From assembly GCA_030753015.1 (NCBI GenBank), contig JASMDC010000012.1:28734-92733 (forward strand): a stretch of DNA of 64,000 nucleotides, given 5' to 3'. The position numbers and the translations under genes were made by a program. The notes beneath the pieces were generated by a model. The model was given only the letters and a program-made list of their open reading frames with translations, made no database searches and was not told the origin of the DNA. Shown here one piece after another: positions 1 through 9,481 of this stretch; within the stretch, counting starts at the first letter, position 1; each line of letters begins with the position of its first letter. Source of the stretch: Candidatus Undinarchaeales archaeon (GTDB lineage Archaea; SpSt-1190; JASMDC01).

Positions 1-1048
1 ACCTGGCGCCGACGCCCATGAGCAGCCCCAGGCCAACGCCCACCAGGCATCCCAGGATGCCCCCCACGGTGCCCAGCATCCCAGACTCGATGAGAAAGAT
101 CATCATGATGTCCCCGTTGCGGGCGCCCACGGCCTTGAGTATGCCGATCTCCTGGGTGCGCTCCAGCACGGACGTATACATGGTGTTCATGATGCCGATG
201 CCGCCCACCACCAGTGATATGGCGGCCATGCCGATGATCAGGCCTTGGACGGCAAGCATGCCGGCCATGACCATCGCGCTCATGGTGGCTAGGGTATTGA
301 CCGCAAAATCCTCCTTGCCCCGATGGTCCTCTAGCTCCTCGCGGATGTCCGCGGCCACCTTCTCCACGTCGAACCCGTTCTTTGCGGTCGCGTAGATCAT
401 GGACACCTCGTCCCCGACGCCCAGGACCTCCTTGCCCTTGTCCCAGGGGACGTAGATGGTGGAGTCCTTCTGCACGGCCCCAATGGCCTCCAGGAGGCCC
501 ACGACCTTGAACTCGTGGCCACGGACGGTGAGCTTGCTGTGCATGGTAACGGGTTTGTCGTACATATCGCCCACGAACTCGGTCCCCACGACGATCGCGT
601 CCCGGTCACTGGTCCGCAGGGGCCGGCCCTGGGTCACGTAGTACCCGAACATCTTGCCCACCACGTCGTCCGTGATGTGGTTGGGGATGACGCCGATGAA
701 TCCCTTCCTCTCCTGGCCCGCGTGCTCAATGGTCACCAAGGACATTATCATCGGCATGACCAGGTCCACTCCGCGCACCCGCTCGATGATTTTGACGTCC
801 TTGCTGGTGAACGGTTCGATGGACAGCCCCCCGGCACCCATGGTGCCTCCCACACCGGGCATGATCATGATCTTGTCATACCCCACCTTCGAATAGGCAT
901 CGTCCATGAAGTTCTTTAGCCCGGTCCCCATGGAGACCAGGGACACCACGGCAGCGATGCCGATGAAGATGCCGAGCACGGTGAGGAACGAGCGGGTTCC
1001 GCGACTGCGCAGGTTCCGGAACGCGATCCTGAAGTACTCGGTGAACAC
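1..1048 (-). CDS. MacB/FtsX-like ABC transporter permease (partial, C-terminus beyond window)
   Basis: Reading leftward from a GTG at 1048, the product begins MFTEYFRIAFRNLRSRGTRS, followed by one membrane helix (LTVLGIFIGIAAVV) and a long extracytoplasmic domain. Near 230-330 comes an FtsX-type helix with IGIMNTMYTSVLERTQEIGI and the KAVGA motif typical of MacB/LolC permeases. The GTG is chosen because GGGAAGTGAT lies just upstream and the nearby ATG runs into a stop. The last helix and stop lie beyond the left edge. It follows the COG1361-like protein and ATPase in the same direction, so the three probably form one exporter or mechanotransmission complex. The substrate cannot be inferred. 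Confidence 0.85.
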   Translation of the reverse strand, partial: MFTEYFRIAFRNLRSRGTRSFLTVLGIFIGIAAVVSLVSMGTGLKNFMDDAYSKVGYDKIMIMPGVGGTMGAGGLSIEPFTSKDVKIIERVRGVDLVMPMIMSLVTIEHAGQERKGFIGVIPNHITDDVVGKMFGYYVTQGRPLRTSDRDAIVVGTEFVGDMYDKPVTMHSKLTVRGHEFKVVGLLEAIGAVQKDSTIYVPWDKGKEVLGVGDEVSMIYATAKNGFDVEKVAADIREELEDHRGKEDFAVNTLATMSAMVMAGMLAVQGLIIGMAAISLVVGGIGIMNTMYTSVLERTQEIGILKAVGARNGDIMMIFLIESGMLGTVGGILGCLVGVGLGLLMGVGAR

Positions 1049-1093
1049 GGTATCACTTCCCTATCATGGTCCTGTGCCCTCCCGGGCAGGGGC

Positions 1094-3070
1094 TCACTTG
1101 GAGCCCCTGCGCCAGAAGAAGCGGTACGCGCCGTACAGGCCGCCGACGAATACCAAGAGACCCGTCACTATACCGATGACAGCTCCGGTCCCCATGGTGA
1201 ACTCGAGCCCTAGGCGCTTGATGTCCTCTGCCCCGTAGATGGTCAGTTCGATATTCTCCGTCTTGGTGTAGATCTTCCGACTGGAGTCCTGATATTCTAC
1301 GGTCACGGGGAACTCCAGGTTCCCGGGTGCGGCATCGGCATTGACCTTGAGCTCGAACTCCGCCGTCTCGAAGTCGTCGGAGTCCATCTTGCCCACGTAG
1401 ATTCGGTCCGAGGACAGGACCTCCAGAGCGTCGGTGGGGGCCACCGAGACCGTCAGGAACTTGATGTTCTCTGTGCCCTTGTTCACGAAGTTCAGGGTCA
1501 CGGTCCCCTTCTGTCCCGCCTTGTAAAGGGGCGACTTCTCAAGTCCGATCTGGAGGCGCGGGACCTCGCCCGTGAGCTCGCCTATGGGATCGCCAGCCAA
1601 GTAGAGCCGGAGCAGTGTGTGCTTCTCCTCGGTATACTCGTGGTTCTGGGTGTCGCTGAATCTCAGCTGGAGTTCGAGGTCAGAGGTTGCCGCAGCGAAC
1701 ACCTCGGGCACGTGGATTGTGTAGGTGAGGGTGGCCTTTGCGTTGGCCGCAAGGCTCTCCACGAACGTCGTGGGCGAGGAGAGCACCTTCACTCTCTTGG
1801 GTACCAGTAGCTGGGCCACCACGGACCGGGCCTCCTCGGCGCCCACGTTGAGCAGCTCGATGGACACGTCCTGGGTGGTCCCCTTCTTGAACAGGTCGGG
1901 GGCAGCCACCCGCAGGTCCAGGTCGGGCTTCGAACCCACCACGAGGGTGAGGATGCTCATGCGGGTGAAGCGTTCGCCCAAGCTGTCCAGGTAGGAGATG
2001 CCTACTGGGACCTTGTAGATACCAGGAGCGGCGGTTCCTGCCGCCGACAGGTCGAACTGCACGGTGCCCTCGGTACCTGGAGCAAGGCTGTCCAGTACCC
2101 GTTCTGCCGACGACTGGCTTGTTGCGAAGGGGAGGGTCTCTGACGAGAGGACCAGGCCAACGGTGATGCTCCGCAGGGGCACGTCCGAGGCGCTCTTCAA
2201 GGTGAGGTAGACGCTGGCGTCCCCGCCGGGCGGGATGCGCACGGGATCGGTTGTCGTACCTGCAACGAGCAGGTCGCGTCCGACCGCCTTGCGCACGTTC
2301 AACGCGAGCTCGAGGCTCTTTGTAGCCGTTGCGCCTTTGCTCTTGTAGGTGAGGGTGAGCGGAAGGATATAGATACCGTCCGCACCGTCACCGATCCCCA
2401 GGGAGATGTACACCTTCTTCGCGGATCGGGGGCCCATATCCCCCAGCCATCGGCTGTTACCGGTACTTAGGAGATAGAAGAGGCTGGAGTCCGTGGATCC
2501 CTTGGGCGTGGTGCTGATGTCCAGCTGAACGTCCTGGGCCTTCCCAAGGCCCGAGTTCTCGAGGGTAAGGGCTGCAGTGACGGTCCCGCCCGGTACGAGG
2601 TGCTCGGGTTCAAGGACAATCTCTTTGAGCGTGAAGTCCGCTCCGGACTCCACGTCGATGCTCACCTTATTGACTGTCACTTCCTCGCCCTCGGCGCACG
2701 TGTCGGGGCAAGCGGCTATCTCAAGCTCATATGTGTCCTCCGGCGCGTCCTCGGCCACGATGACATAGAACTTGCGGTACACTTCCGTCTTGGGTGCGAG
2801 ACTGCCGATATGGAACGATTCGCTCTCACCCGGTTTCAGGCTGAACGGGTACTTGGGCCGCACCTCAAGCACAAGATCGGACGCTGTGTTCTGTGCGTAG
2901 TTGTCCACCTTGATGCTCACCTCCACCTGGCGCCCGGGCTCGGCAGGGGCCGGGTCATAGCTCAATCCGAGCACGCGGATGTTCGGCTCCGTCGGGAGGA
3001 AGTCGGCCCCGGCCGAAAGGGCTAGAATCAGGGCGCATACGATACCGGCTACGATCTTCTTGTCAGTCAT
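1094..3070 (-). CDS. COG1361-like secreted protein with CARDB-type repeats, C-terminal membrane anchor
   Basis: 658 aa. It has an N-terminal signal sequence (residues 1-25), then several beta-rich repeats of about 110-130 residues. These carry phrases such as LVPGGTVTAALTLENSGLG and LYKAGQKGTVTLNFVNKGTE, as in COG1361/CARDB/NPCBM-associated domains. A C-terminal helix (GAVIGIVTGLLVFVGGLYGA) is followed by a basic tail FFWRRGSK. Its ATG overlaps the ATPase stop (ATGA), so translation is coupled. In many euryarchaea COG1361 proteins sit beside MacB-like ATPase and permease genes, as here; it is likely the exported partner of the transporter. The repeat class is assigned by appearance only. Confidence 0.8.
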   Translation of the reverse strand: MTDKKIVAGIVCALILALSAGADFLPTEPNIRVLGLSYDPAPAEPGRQVEVSIKVDNYAQNTASDLVLEVRPKYPFSLKPGESESFHIGSLAPKTEVYRKFYVIVAEDAPEDTYELEIAACPDTCAEGEEVTVNKVSIDVESGADFTLKEIVLEPEHLVPGGTVTAALTLENSGLGKAQDVQLDISTTPKGSTDSSLFYLLSTGNSRWLGDMGPRSAKKVYISLGIGDGADGIYILPLTLTYKSKGATATKSLELALNVRKAVGRDLLVAGTTTDPVRIPPGGDASVYLTLKSASDVPLRSITVGLVLSSETLPFATSQSSAERVLDSLAPGTEGTVQFDLSAAGTAAPGIYKVPVGISYLDSLGERFTRMSILTLVVGSKPDLDLRVAAPDLFKKGTTQDVSIELLNVGAEEARSVVAQLLVPKRVKVLSSPTTFVESLAANAKATLTYTIHVPEVFAAATSDLELQLRFSDTQNHEYTEEKHTLLRLYLAGDPIGELTGEVPRLQIGLEKSPLYKAGQKGTVTLNFVNKGTENIKFLTVSVAPTDALEVLSSDRIYVGKMDSDDFETAEFELKVNADAAPGNLEFPVTVEYQDSSRKIYTKTENIELTIYGAEDIKRLGLEFTMGTGAVIGIVTGLLVFVGGLYGAYRFFWRRGSK

Positions 3071-3849
3071 GATTTCTCACCTTTCTTTGTATCCTTCTTC
3101 TTCTCTTTCTTTGCTTCCAAAGCATGGTTCTCTTTGTACTTCAAACGGTCGACGACAGCGCCGTCCAGGAGATAGACGGTCCGCTTCGCATACGTGGCGA
3201 GGTGGTCGTCGTGGGTCACCATGATGATGGTCTTGCCCTCCTTGTGGAGCTTGGAAAGCATGGTCATGATGTCCCGCCCCATCTTCGAGTCCACGTTCCC
3301 GGTGGGCTCATCAGCGAGTATGATATCGGGATCGTTGCACAGCGCACGAGCGATGGCCACGCGCTGCTGCTGGCCCCCTGACAGTTCAGAGGGCAGATGG
3401 TCCATGCGGTTGCCCAGCTCCATCTTCTCCAAAAGCTCAGTGGCCCGTTCAAACCGTTCGTCCGAGCTGTATCCCTGGAATACCATGGGCAGCATGACGT
3501 TCTCGAGAGCGGTGAGCCCCGGGATGAGGTTGAACTGCTGGAAGATGAACCCGATATTCTGCCCACGGATCTGGGCCAGATCGCTCTCCTCCAGTTCGGC
3601 GATGTCCTGGCCCTCCAGGAGGATGGTCCCGTCCGTAGGCACGTCCAAGCATCCCACCATGTTCATGGCGGTGCTCTTCCCCGAGCCCGAGGGTCCCATG
3701 ATGGCCACGAACTCCCCCTGGTGAATGGTAAGATCGATACCGCGAAGGGCATGGACGGCAGCGTCACCCTCGCCGTAGATCTTCGTGACCCCCTTGAGGA
3801 TAAGCAGGGTGGTCCCCCCGTCACCGCTGGTTTTCTCGTCCTTGGCCAT
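3067..3849 (-). CDS. MacB/LolD-type ABC transporter ATP-binding protein
   Basis: 260 aa. Visible motifs are Walker A GPSGSGKST, the Q-loop FIFQQFNLIPGLTALENVML, the signature LSGGQQQRVAIARAL, Walker B DIILADEPTGNVD and the switch histidine in MVTHDDH. The order and spacing match the LolD/MacB clade. A Lys-rich C-terminal tail (KKEKKKDTKKGEKS) is an archaeal peculiarity here. The stop overlaps the start of the COG1361-like gene by four bases. It energises the permease encoded at the left edge. Confidence 0.93.
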   Translation of the reverse strand: MAKDEKTSGDGGTTLLILKGVTKIYGEGDAAVHALRGIDLTIHQGEFVAIMGPSGSGKSTAMNMVGCLDVPTDGTILLEGQDIAELEESDLAQIRGQNIGFIFQQFNLIPGLTALENVMLPMVFQGYSSDERFERATELLEKMELGNRMDHLPSELSGGQQQRVAIARALCNDPDIILADEPTGNVDSKMGRDIMTMLSKLHKEGKTIIMVTHDDHLATYAKRTVYLLDGAVVDRLKYKENHALEAKKEKKKDTKKGEKS

Positions 3850-3873
3850 GGTCTCACCTTCTGTTCTTGTCTC

Positions 3874-4440
3874 CTATCTCTTCAGAGCCTCGAAGCTATT
3901 CTCCAAGGGAATGCCGTGCTTCTCCTCGAGGAAATTGAAGATGTCCTCGTAGATCTCTATGACCTGTGTGTACTCGTTCTCGAGCTTGCGGAGGGTCTTG
4001 ATCCGGTACTCCAGGTCAGCCCGCTCCTCGGGCGATGCCTTGGAGCTCTTCTGCAATCCCTCGAAGTCCGCAAGAGCAGTGCGCACCGCATCACGGAGCG
4101 TGCGGGACATGACGGGAATCTGGGTCATGAGGATGAGCAAGGCCTTCCCCAGTTCGAGGGTCATCACCGAGAAGTACAGCTTCTTGCTCCCCGGCCGGGT
4201 CTCATGCCGGACCTTCTTGAGCCCCACTAGCAGTTTGAGGTTGGTGGAGAGGGAGGAGAGGCTGTAGCCCGTGCGCGCAGAGAGCTCCTGCATGGTGACG
4301 GGCTCGGGAGAGAACATGAGCGTGAACATGATCCTGCCAAAGATGGGGGACATGCCCATGGGCGCCATGACCGGGATGACGTTCGTCAGCAGATCATCCT
4401 CGATGCCCTTTATCTCCGATGCGAGCGTTTTCATAGCCAT
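3874..4440 (-). CDS. GbsR/MarR-type winged-helix regulator (proximal copy)
   Basis: 188 aa. The N-terminal third has a winged helix similar to the GbsR family (COG1510): FSPEPVTMQELSARTGYSLS, then a recognition helix SLSTNLKLLVGLKKV and the wing containing RPGSKKLYF. The rest is a helical, charged dimerisation region. It lies 24 nt upstream of the ABC ATPase gene in the same direction, so it probably controls the exporter. A second related regulator lies directly upstream; both share TMQELS-KTGYSL and RPGSKK segments, so they are diverged duplicates. The ligand is unknown. Confidence 0.8.
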   Translation of the reverse strand: MAMKTLASEIKGIEDDLLTNVIPVMAPMGMSPIFGRIMFTLMFSPEPVTMQELSARTGYSLSSLSTNLKLLVGLKKVRHETRPGSKKLYFSVMTLELGKALLILMTQIPVMSRTLRDAVRTALADFEGLQKSSKASPEERADLEYRIKTLRKLENEYTQVIEIYEDIFNFLEEKHGIPLENSFEALKR

Positions 4441-4511
4441 GTCATCCCCTGGATATTCGAATTTTATATTATTTACTGTATTTTTAGAACATTCCGAATT
4501 TAAATAATTTT

Positions 4512-4521
4512 AGTATATACT
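4512..4521. promoter_or_regulatory. perfect palindrome between the two GbsR-like regulators
   Basis: AGTATATACT is a perfect 10-bp palindrome in the AT-rich gap between the two regulator genes. An outer pair GATATTCG (4452-4459) and CGAATATC (4530-4537) flanks it as a wider inverted repeat. The gap also holds TATA-like AT-rich runs read leftward. It is a candidate operator for one or both regulators; this is inference from symmetry and position only. Confidence 0.4.
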
Positions 4522-4535
4522 GAAAATACCGAATA

Positions 4536-5093
4536 TCATCCGACACTCTCCTCTCCTTCGATGATGAACCTGCCTATGAGCATCATGAACCGCTCCATTA
4601 GCTGATAGTCCTTTTCCATCCCATCGACTATCTCGAGCCGCTTCCGGAGTGCCTCACGTTCCTCTGCGGTCGCGCCCTCCTCATCCAAGCGCTCCTCCAC
4701 GGCCAAGTACCCCTTGCGGATGCGCGGGAGGTCCCTGAGCATCACCTTGACCTCTCGTTCGTACCCGATGCGCATGATGTTCATCATGATCTCAAGGAGC
4801 TTCTTGGATCTGATCGATATGTACGACTTCTTGCTCCCAGGTCGTTTATCACGTCGCACAATACCCATACCGTCGAGGGCACGGACGTTCCTGCTGAGGG
4901 TCGGAAGGCTGTAGCCCGTCTTTTCCGAGAGCTCCTGCATGGTGACTGGCCCCTCTACCAGGAAGAGCTCGGCCATGATTCTTCCCGGAGCGGCGGGGAG
5001 CCCGAAGCTGGTCGTGACATCAACGAAGAGCTGATGGAACTCTTCATCGGCGGTCTTGATGAGAGCGTCATGTGGCGATGTGTGCGAGGTCAT
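4536..5093 (-). CDS. GbsR/MarR-type winged-helix regulator (distal copy)
   Basis: 185 aa and paralogous to the downstream regulator. The winged helix contains VEGPVTMQELSEKTGYSLP, the recognition helix TLSRNVRALDGMGIV and the wing RRDKRPGSKKSYIS. The C-terminal half is helical. A TATA-like stretch (AATATAAAAG, about 5121-5131 on the complement) lies 28-38 nt before the ATG, suggesting a short leader. A gap of about 95 nt with its own palindrome separates it from the next regulator, so the two may be transcribed separately. Confidence 0.78.
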   Translation of the reverse strand: MTSHTSPHDALIKTADEEFHQLFVDVTTSFGLPAAPGRIMAELFLVEGPVTMQELSEKTGYSLPTLSRNVRALDGMGIVRRDKRPGSKKSYISIRSKKLLEIMMNIMRIGYEREVKVMLRDLPRIRKGYLAVEERLDEEGATAEEREALRKRLEIVDGMEKDYQLMERFMMLIGRFIIEGEESVG

Positions 5094-5127
5094 AGGTGGA
5101 CAAGTATATGGCGTTTGTTACTTTTAT

Positions 5128-5149
5128 ATTTTTCTTAATTATGAAAAAT
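5128..5149. promoter_or_regulatory. 22-bp inverted repeat at the regulator promoter
   Basis: Arms ATTTTTC (5128-5134) and GAAAAAT (5143-5149) are perfect and separated by eight A/T bases. The repeat abuts the TATA-like element of the leftward regulator gene, a position where binding would block TFB/TBP. A GTTTGTTAC/TTTTGTTAC motif occurs on both sides (5112-5121 and about 5186-5193). Autoregulation is plausible but unproven. Confidence 0.4.
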
Positions 5150-5285
5150 AAGCAACAAGTGAAATCTTCTATGCTACATATCCGTTTTTGTTACAATTTA
5201 GAAACGCTAGGCGGCGGATACGTCCGGCCGGTTTCGTAAGGTTTTTAAGCCCCGCCGGGTAATATAACTACGGAGTGGTAACTAG

Positions 5286-8200
5286 GTGTTGCCCCGGAGT
5301 GTGTTCATCTTGGTAGGGCGAACTTCGTTGGTCGTGCTCATCGCATTAACATTGCTCATGCTCCCCGTTGTTGGGAACGGTGAGGGCACGGGGACAGGCA
5401 CCGGTTCCGGCACGGGTGCACCCCAGAACACCGCGGACAATGCAATAGACTTCTCCCAGTTTTTCAGCGAGAGCGAACAAGAGATGCTCGAGACAAACGA
5501 GGAACTGGAAGCCGTAAGAGCGAACCTCCAGATAGCCATCCAGGAATGCTCGGCCAAGGAGGAAGAACGCCTCCAGAAGTGGCAGACGCTTGAGCAGAAA
5601 CGTGTGGTCATGGAGCAGCGTCAGGAGGTCCTTGACCAGCGGACGGAAGAGCGTGTCCAGAAGGAGACAGTGCGCGACGAGAAACAGGTGAACAAGAACA
5701 ACGCTGATGCGGCATTATCAGATTGCCAGGACTGCTCGTGCCCCGAGGGTGAGGAGAACTGCGGCTGCGACTGCGGCGACGAGGAGGCCGCCGTAGCGAC
5801 CGCTCAGGCGGAGCTCACTGCCGCCCAGACCGAGCACACGACGGCCGAGACCGAGTTCAACGATGCTGATGAGTATGCCGCCGCCGCTTGTCTAGTCCAG
5901 GGCGACCTTGACGGTGTTGACCTCCGGGAGGGCGGATGTAGTGGCGGCGCTTGTGTGACCTTTTCGACCGATGAAGAAACGATCACGCAGGACGTCGAAT
6001 CACTGACAGAAGAGGACCCCTTGGCTATTGAGACATCCACGAACGCCGAAGCAGACGATGTTTTTTCAGATATGGATACACCAGAAGCGACGACCACCGA
6101 CTTCGATGCAGCGGCTGGCGACTTCCTGATAAACGGCGTGGACCGGCTCGAGGACCTCATAACCTACACCGAGACTATGGCGGAGGCCTATGATAGACTG
6201 GAGACAGCTATGGAGGAGGACAACGAGGAGCTTACGGCCTATCTCGAGGGAAAGGACCCCATGGGTCTCACACCTGCTGAGCTCGAGGACCTCTTCACGT
6301 TCGTGATGGAGACAAAGGATGAGCTACCTGTGGACGACAACCACTTTTTCGACGCCATGCACTACCTCTCGAGCGAGGAGGGCGAGCTCTTCCTGGCGGA
6401 TGTAGAGGAGAAATCACTGGCCGGCACGATCAGTGGCCTGAACATGGACAAGGAGAACATCGAGAACGTCATCGACGCGCTCCAATCGGAGAAGGAGTTC
6501 TATACGATGCTCCTGTTCTGGGCCGCGGATCCCGAGGACATCGCCTGGGTCTTGGAGGAGATCGCCCTCATCGAGGAATTCCAGGACGCTCTCAAGGACG
6601 AGGTCACTCGGATCGACACTGAGATGGTTAAGCTCAACGAACAGCGAGAGAAGGCAGAGGAGGCGAAGACGGCCATCGTGGAGAGCTTAACGGCGGCCGA
6701 GGCGAAGGTGACGACGGCCACGAACGCCCTCAACGAGTGTAGTGGGGATACGGTCGAGTGCGACGAGGACACGGTGACACAACTCCAGCTAGATCTGCAG
6801 ACGGCGGAAGAGGAAAGGAACCTGTTGCAGACCCAGCTCGATGAGACGAACACGCTGCTCGAAGAACTGGACGCGAAGGGGGGTGCGCTCGAGGAGGAGA
6901 AGGAAAATATCGAGACCACTGTGGACACCTTCGACGATATCATCGGTGGCGAGGAAGTGGACCCTGACGCGCTCAACACCCTGGTGGGCATCACAACAAA
7001 CAGGGCGACGGAAACGGTCGACACCATCGATGAGCAGATAGATCTGAAGAAGGACGAGCAGGGTCAGATCACCATCACGATCGACCAGAGCCAGAACGAC
7101 CTGGAGGACAAGCAGGCCCAGACCGAGAAGGAGCGGCAGGAGCTGGCGCAGAGACAGCTCGAGGAGGCCCAGAAGAAGGAGCTGGAGCTTCAGCAGACCA
7201 AGACCGAACTCTCCACGGACCTCACAGCAGCAGAGGAAAAGCTCGCCTATATCGAGGAACAGCTCAAGGCAGCGACCGAGGAGGGGGACAAGAATACGCT
7301 CGAGGATCTCAAGCAGCAGATCCTCAAGGAACGTGAGGAGCTGGAGACCAAGCTCGGGGAGATAACGAACCAGATCGATGACGCGCGGGACCGTCGCCAT
7401 GAGATCGAGGATAAGTACGGTGTAGGCAATCCCGAACAGCGGACCGCTGAGAACCAGATCGACGAGGCGAAGGCCCAGGAGACGCAGCTCAAGGAGAACC
7501 GTGAGCAGCTCACCACCGACATCAAGGAGAAGGACCAAGTGCTCGCGACCATCGAGGAGCAGCTCAAGGGGGTTTCCAATGACGAGGAACGGAAGCAGCT
7601 CGAGGAGCAGAAGGCGATCGTGCTCAACGAGCGCGAGCAGCTATCCACACAGCTCGAGGACGTGACACAGGACATCGAAGAGGCCGCTACCAAGCGTCAG
7701 GAGCTCGAGACGAAGTACGAGGAGCAGTACGGGGCAGCTCCGCCGGAGGCCGAGCCCAAGGCCACCGATACAAAGGAGGACAAGCCCGGGACGGTGGAGG
7801 AGGCGACCAATGCTTTCGAGTCGGTCATCGAGAACATCGAGCAGGCCGGCGTGGGGATCGAGGGCGAGGAAGCCGTGACCGAGGCCCCACCCAACACCAA
7901 TCCGAATGTTGAGTTCCTCAACGCCGTGACGGAGACACTGGAACGGGTGGGCCAGTCAACTGCCAAGGAAGAACCTGACGAGGGGACGCCCGAGCCGTCG
8001 GAACCCGAGCCCCCGAAGAAGGAGAGAAGACGGCTCGAACCGGTGATCATCCCTCCGCCAGTGGCGTCGTACATCGATCCGTTCCCCACCCAGTACAGCC
8101 CTATAGGGATCATGACGATTATCGAGGAGCCGCTCGTTGCTGTGAAGGCCGCACCGCCCCCGTCACCACCCTCGACATCGTCGCCCGTCACCCCTGCAGG

Positions 8201-8900
8201 CCCGGTCCAACCGTTGCAACCCGGAGAGATCGTAACAGCACCGCCCCAGCTCGATCCGGTGGATGCGGCAAATCTAGCGGCCGTGTTCGTGGACGGGGAA
8301 CAGCTCGAAACGCCGGACGGCGCTACCATCCTCGTGGACTCGACGACCAACGAGGTGTACAAGGTGACCCAGGAGGGAGTGGAGACCACAGGGACCGACC
8401 AGCTCCACATCCAGGAACGGGTGGACCCCCTCACAGGGGATACCGACTACTATGCCGTTGTGGGCAACGTGACCGATGAGAACTCCACTCTCAACGATAT
8501 CGCAGCAGGGAACGTGACAGACATAACCGAGGGAGCCATCATCGAGATCCGCTACCTGGACGATGCCAAGAACGTCCTTTTCATCGGCCCACGATGCCAG
8601 ATGACAAACCTCACGGACGTGGATGTGCGCGTCGTGACCCTCAACGATACGGTCATCAACGCCACCAAGAACGAGACCAACGCCACCGTGATGCTGTTGG
8701 ACATCTCGTGCGTCCCAGCCGTGATCGTGGACAAGGACGATCCCGAGGCCAACGTCGTCACATTCCTTGAGGAGATGGAATGCTTCGGTGCCGATGTGGG
8801 CCGGTGCTTGGACATCGAACTGTACATGGTGGTCATAGGTAAGGACGAGAACCTCTGGGAGGTCCAGTGCATCGAGAAGCTCTATTCAGGGATCGAATGA
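5286..8900 (+). CDS. large secreted acidic coiled-coil protein with Cys cluster
   Basis: 1204 aa, family not recognised. The GTG start is supported by GGAGTGG 8 nt upstream and a TATA-like GGTTTTTAAGCC near 5239-5250. Residues 1-32 form a signal sequence, followed by a Gly/Thr-rich linker and a coiled coil. Around residues 144-165 is a Cys cluster (CQDCSCPEGEENCGCDCG). Residues ~430-820 are nearly continuous Glu/Gln/Lys heptads. They include two related ~100-residue units (about 7195-7430 and 7495-7735) sharing IEEQLK and ELE-KY segments. A Pro-rich hinge follows (~910-990), then a folded C-terminal domain with several NxT/S sequons and four cysteines. No C-terminal membrane helix is seen, so it is probably secreted or surface associated. 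It is co-transcribed with the next gene (ATGA overlap). Confidence 0.8.
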   Translation: MLPRSVFILVGRTSLVVLIALTLLMLPVVGNGEGTGTGTGSGTGAPQNTADNAIDFSQFFSESEQEMLETNEELEAVRANLQIAIQECSAKEEERLQKWQTLEQKRVVMEQRQEVLDQRTEERVQKETVRDEKQVNKNNADAALSDCQDCSCPEGEENCGCDCGDEEAAVATAQAELTAAQTEHTTAETEFNDADEYAAAACLVQGDLDGVDLREGGCSGGACVTFSTDEETITQDVESLTEEDPLAIETSTNAEADDVFSDMDTPEATTTDFDAAAGDFLINGVDRLEDLITYTETMAEAYDRLETAMEEDNEELTAYLEGKDPMGLTPAELEDLFTFVMETKDELPVDDNHFFDAMHYLSSEEGELFLADVEEKSLAGTISGLNMDKENIENVIDALQSEKEFYTMLLFWAADPEDIAWVLEEIALIEEFQDALKDEVTRIDTEMVKLNEQREKAEEAKTAIVESLTAAEAKVTTATNALNECSGDTVECDEDTVTQLQLDLQTAEEERNLLQTQLDETNTLLEELDAKGGALEEEKENIETTVDTFDDIIGGEEVDPDALNTLVGITTNRATETVDTIDEQIDLKKDEQGQITITIDQSQNDLEDKQAQTEKERQELAQRQLEEAQKKELELQQTKTELSTDLTAAEEKLAYIEEQLKAATEEGDKNTLEDLKQQILKEREELETKLGEITNQIDDARDRRHEIEDKYGVGNPEQRTAENQIDEAKAQETQLKENREQLTTDIKEKDQVLATIEEQLKGVSNDEERKQLEEQKAIVLNEREQLSTQLEDVTQDIEEAATKRQELETKYEEQYGAAPPEAEPKATDTKEDKPGTVEEATNAFESVIENIEQAGVGIEGEEAVTEAPPNTNPNVEFLNAVTETLERVGQSTAKEEPDEGTPEPSEPEPPKKERRRLEPVIIPPPVASYIDPFPTQYSPIGIMTIIEEPLVAVKAAPPPSPPSTSSPVTPAGPVQPLQPGEIVTAPPQLDPVDAANLAAVFVDGEQLETPDGATILVDSTTNEVYKVTQEGVETTGTDQLHIQERVDPLTGDTDYYAVVGNVTDENSTLNDIAAGNVTDITEGAIIEIRYLDDAKNVLFIGPRCQMTNLTDVDVRVVTLNDTVINATKNETNATVMLLDISCVPAVIVDKDDPEANVVTFLEEMECFGADVGRCLDIELYMVVIGKDENLWEVQCIEKLYSGIE

Positions 8901-9481
8901 TGGTGCGGCCGACCACGGTCATGAAAGTCCTGATAATCCTCACCACTTCACTGGCGCTCGCCGAGCCGGGATTCGCACGCGTCAACCTTAGCCATACCAC
9001 GGGAAAGGTCTGTCCCGGACAAAGGATATCCATGGCCGTGGACATAACGAACGAGCTCAACACGGCAGCATTGTTCACCGTGGACGTCAGGTTCTCACTG
9101 CCGGGCCGTTCGCTGCGCGTGAACGAGGTTGTGAACATCGGGACGGGCGAGAGCTACAGCTACCCGGTGACCGCCAAGCTCCACGCGGTGGATCCAGATA
9201 CTTATCCCTTCACGGTGACCGTGTCCACGGACATCACCAGGGGGGCCGAGGTCGTCGAGGGTACGTTGGACGTGGTCGCCTGCACGGACGAACCACCCGT
9301 GTCCGAACAACCTGCTGCCCCGGGCGGTAATAGCGGGGCCATCTCGGCCAGCCTTGTCGGACTTATCATGCTCCTACTGCTGGGCGTCGTTGTGCGCATG
9401 CGCCGGAACGTGAACCGGGCCGCCCAGACCCCTGTCTACCAGGGCTACTACAACCAGCCGGTCTATCGGCGGCCCTACTGA
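8897..9481 (+). CDS. small secreted beta-domain protein with C-terminal anchor and Tyr-rich tail
   Basis: 194 aa from the ATG that overlaps the upstream stop (ATGA). Signal peptide MKVLIILTTSLALAEPGFA (starting at 8921) is followed by one beta-rich COG1361-like domain (GKVCPGQRISMAVDITNEL) with two cysteines. A membrane helix (SASLVGLIMLLLLGVVV), an RMRR stop-transfer and a cytoplasmic tail rich in Tyr/Gln/Pro (YQGYYNQPVYRRPY) complete it. The gene pairing suggests it anchors or assists the giant coiled-coil protein. The function is otherwise unknown. Confidence 0.75.
   Translation: MMVRPTTVMKVLIILTTSLALAEPGFARVNLSHTTGKVCPGQRISMAVDITNELNTAALFTVDVRFSLPGRSLRVNEVVNIGTGESYSYPVTAKLHAVDPDTYPFTVTVSTDITRGAEVVEGTLDVVACTDEPPVSEQPAAPGGNSGAISASLVGLIMLLLLGVVVRMRRNVNRAAQTPVYQGYYNQPVYRRPY

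Noticed and set aside
3397..4230. Rightward frame of 277 codons across the ATPase and regulator genes
   Set aside because: It spans two well-supported genes on the other strand and shows no domain of its own.
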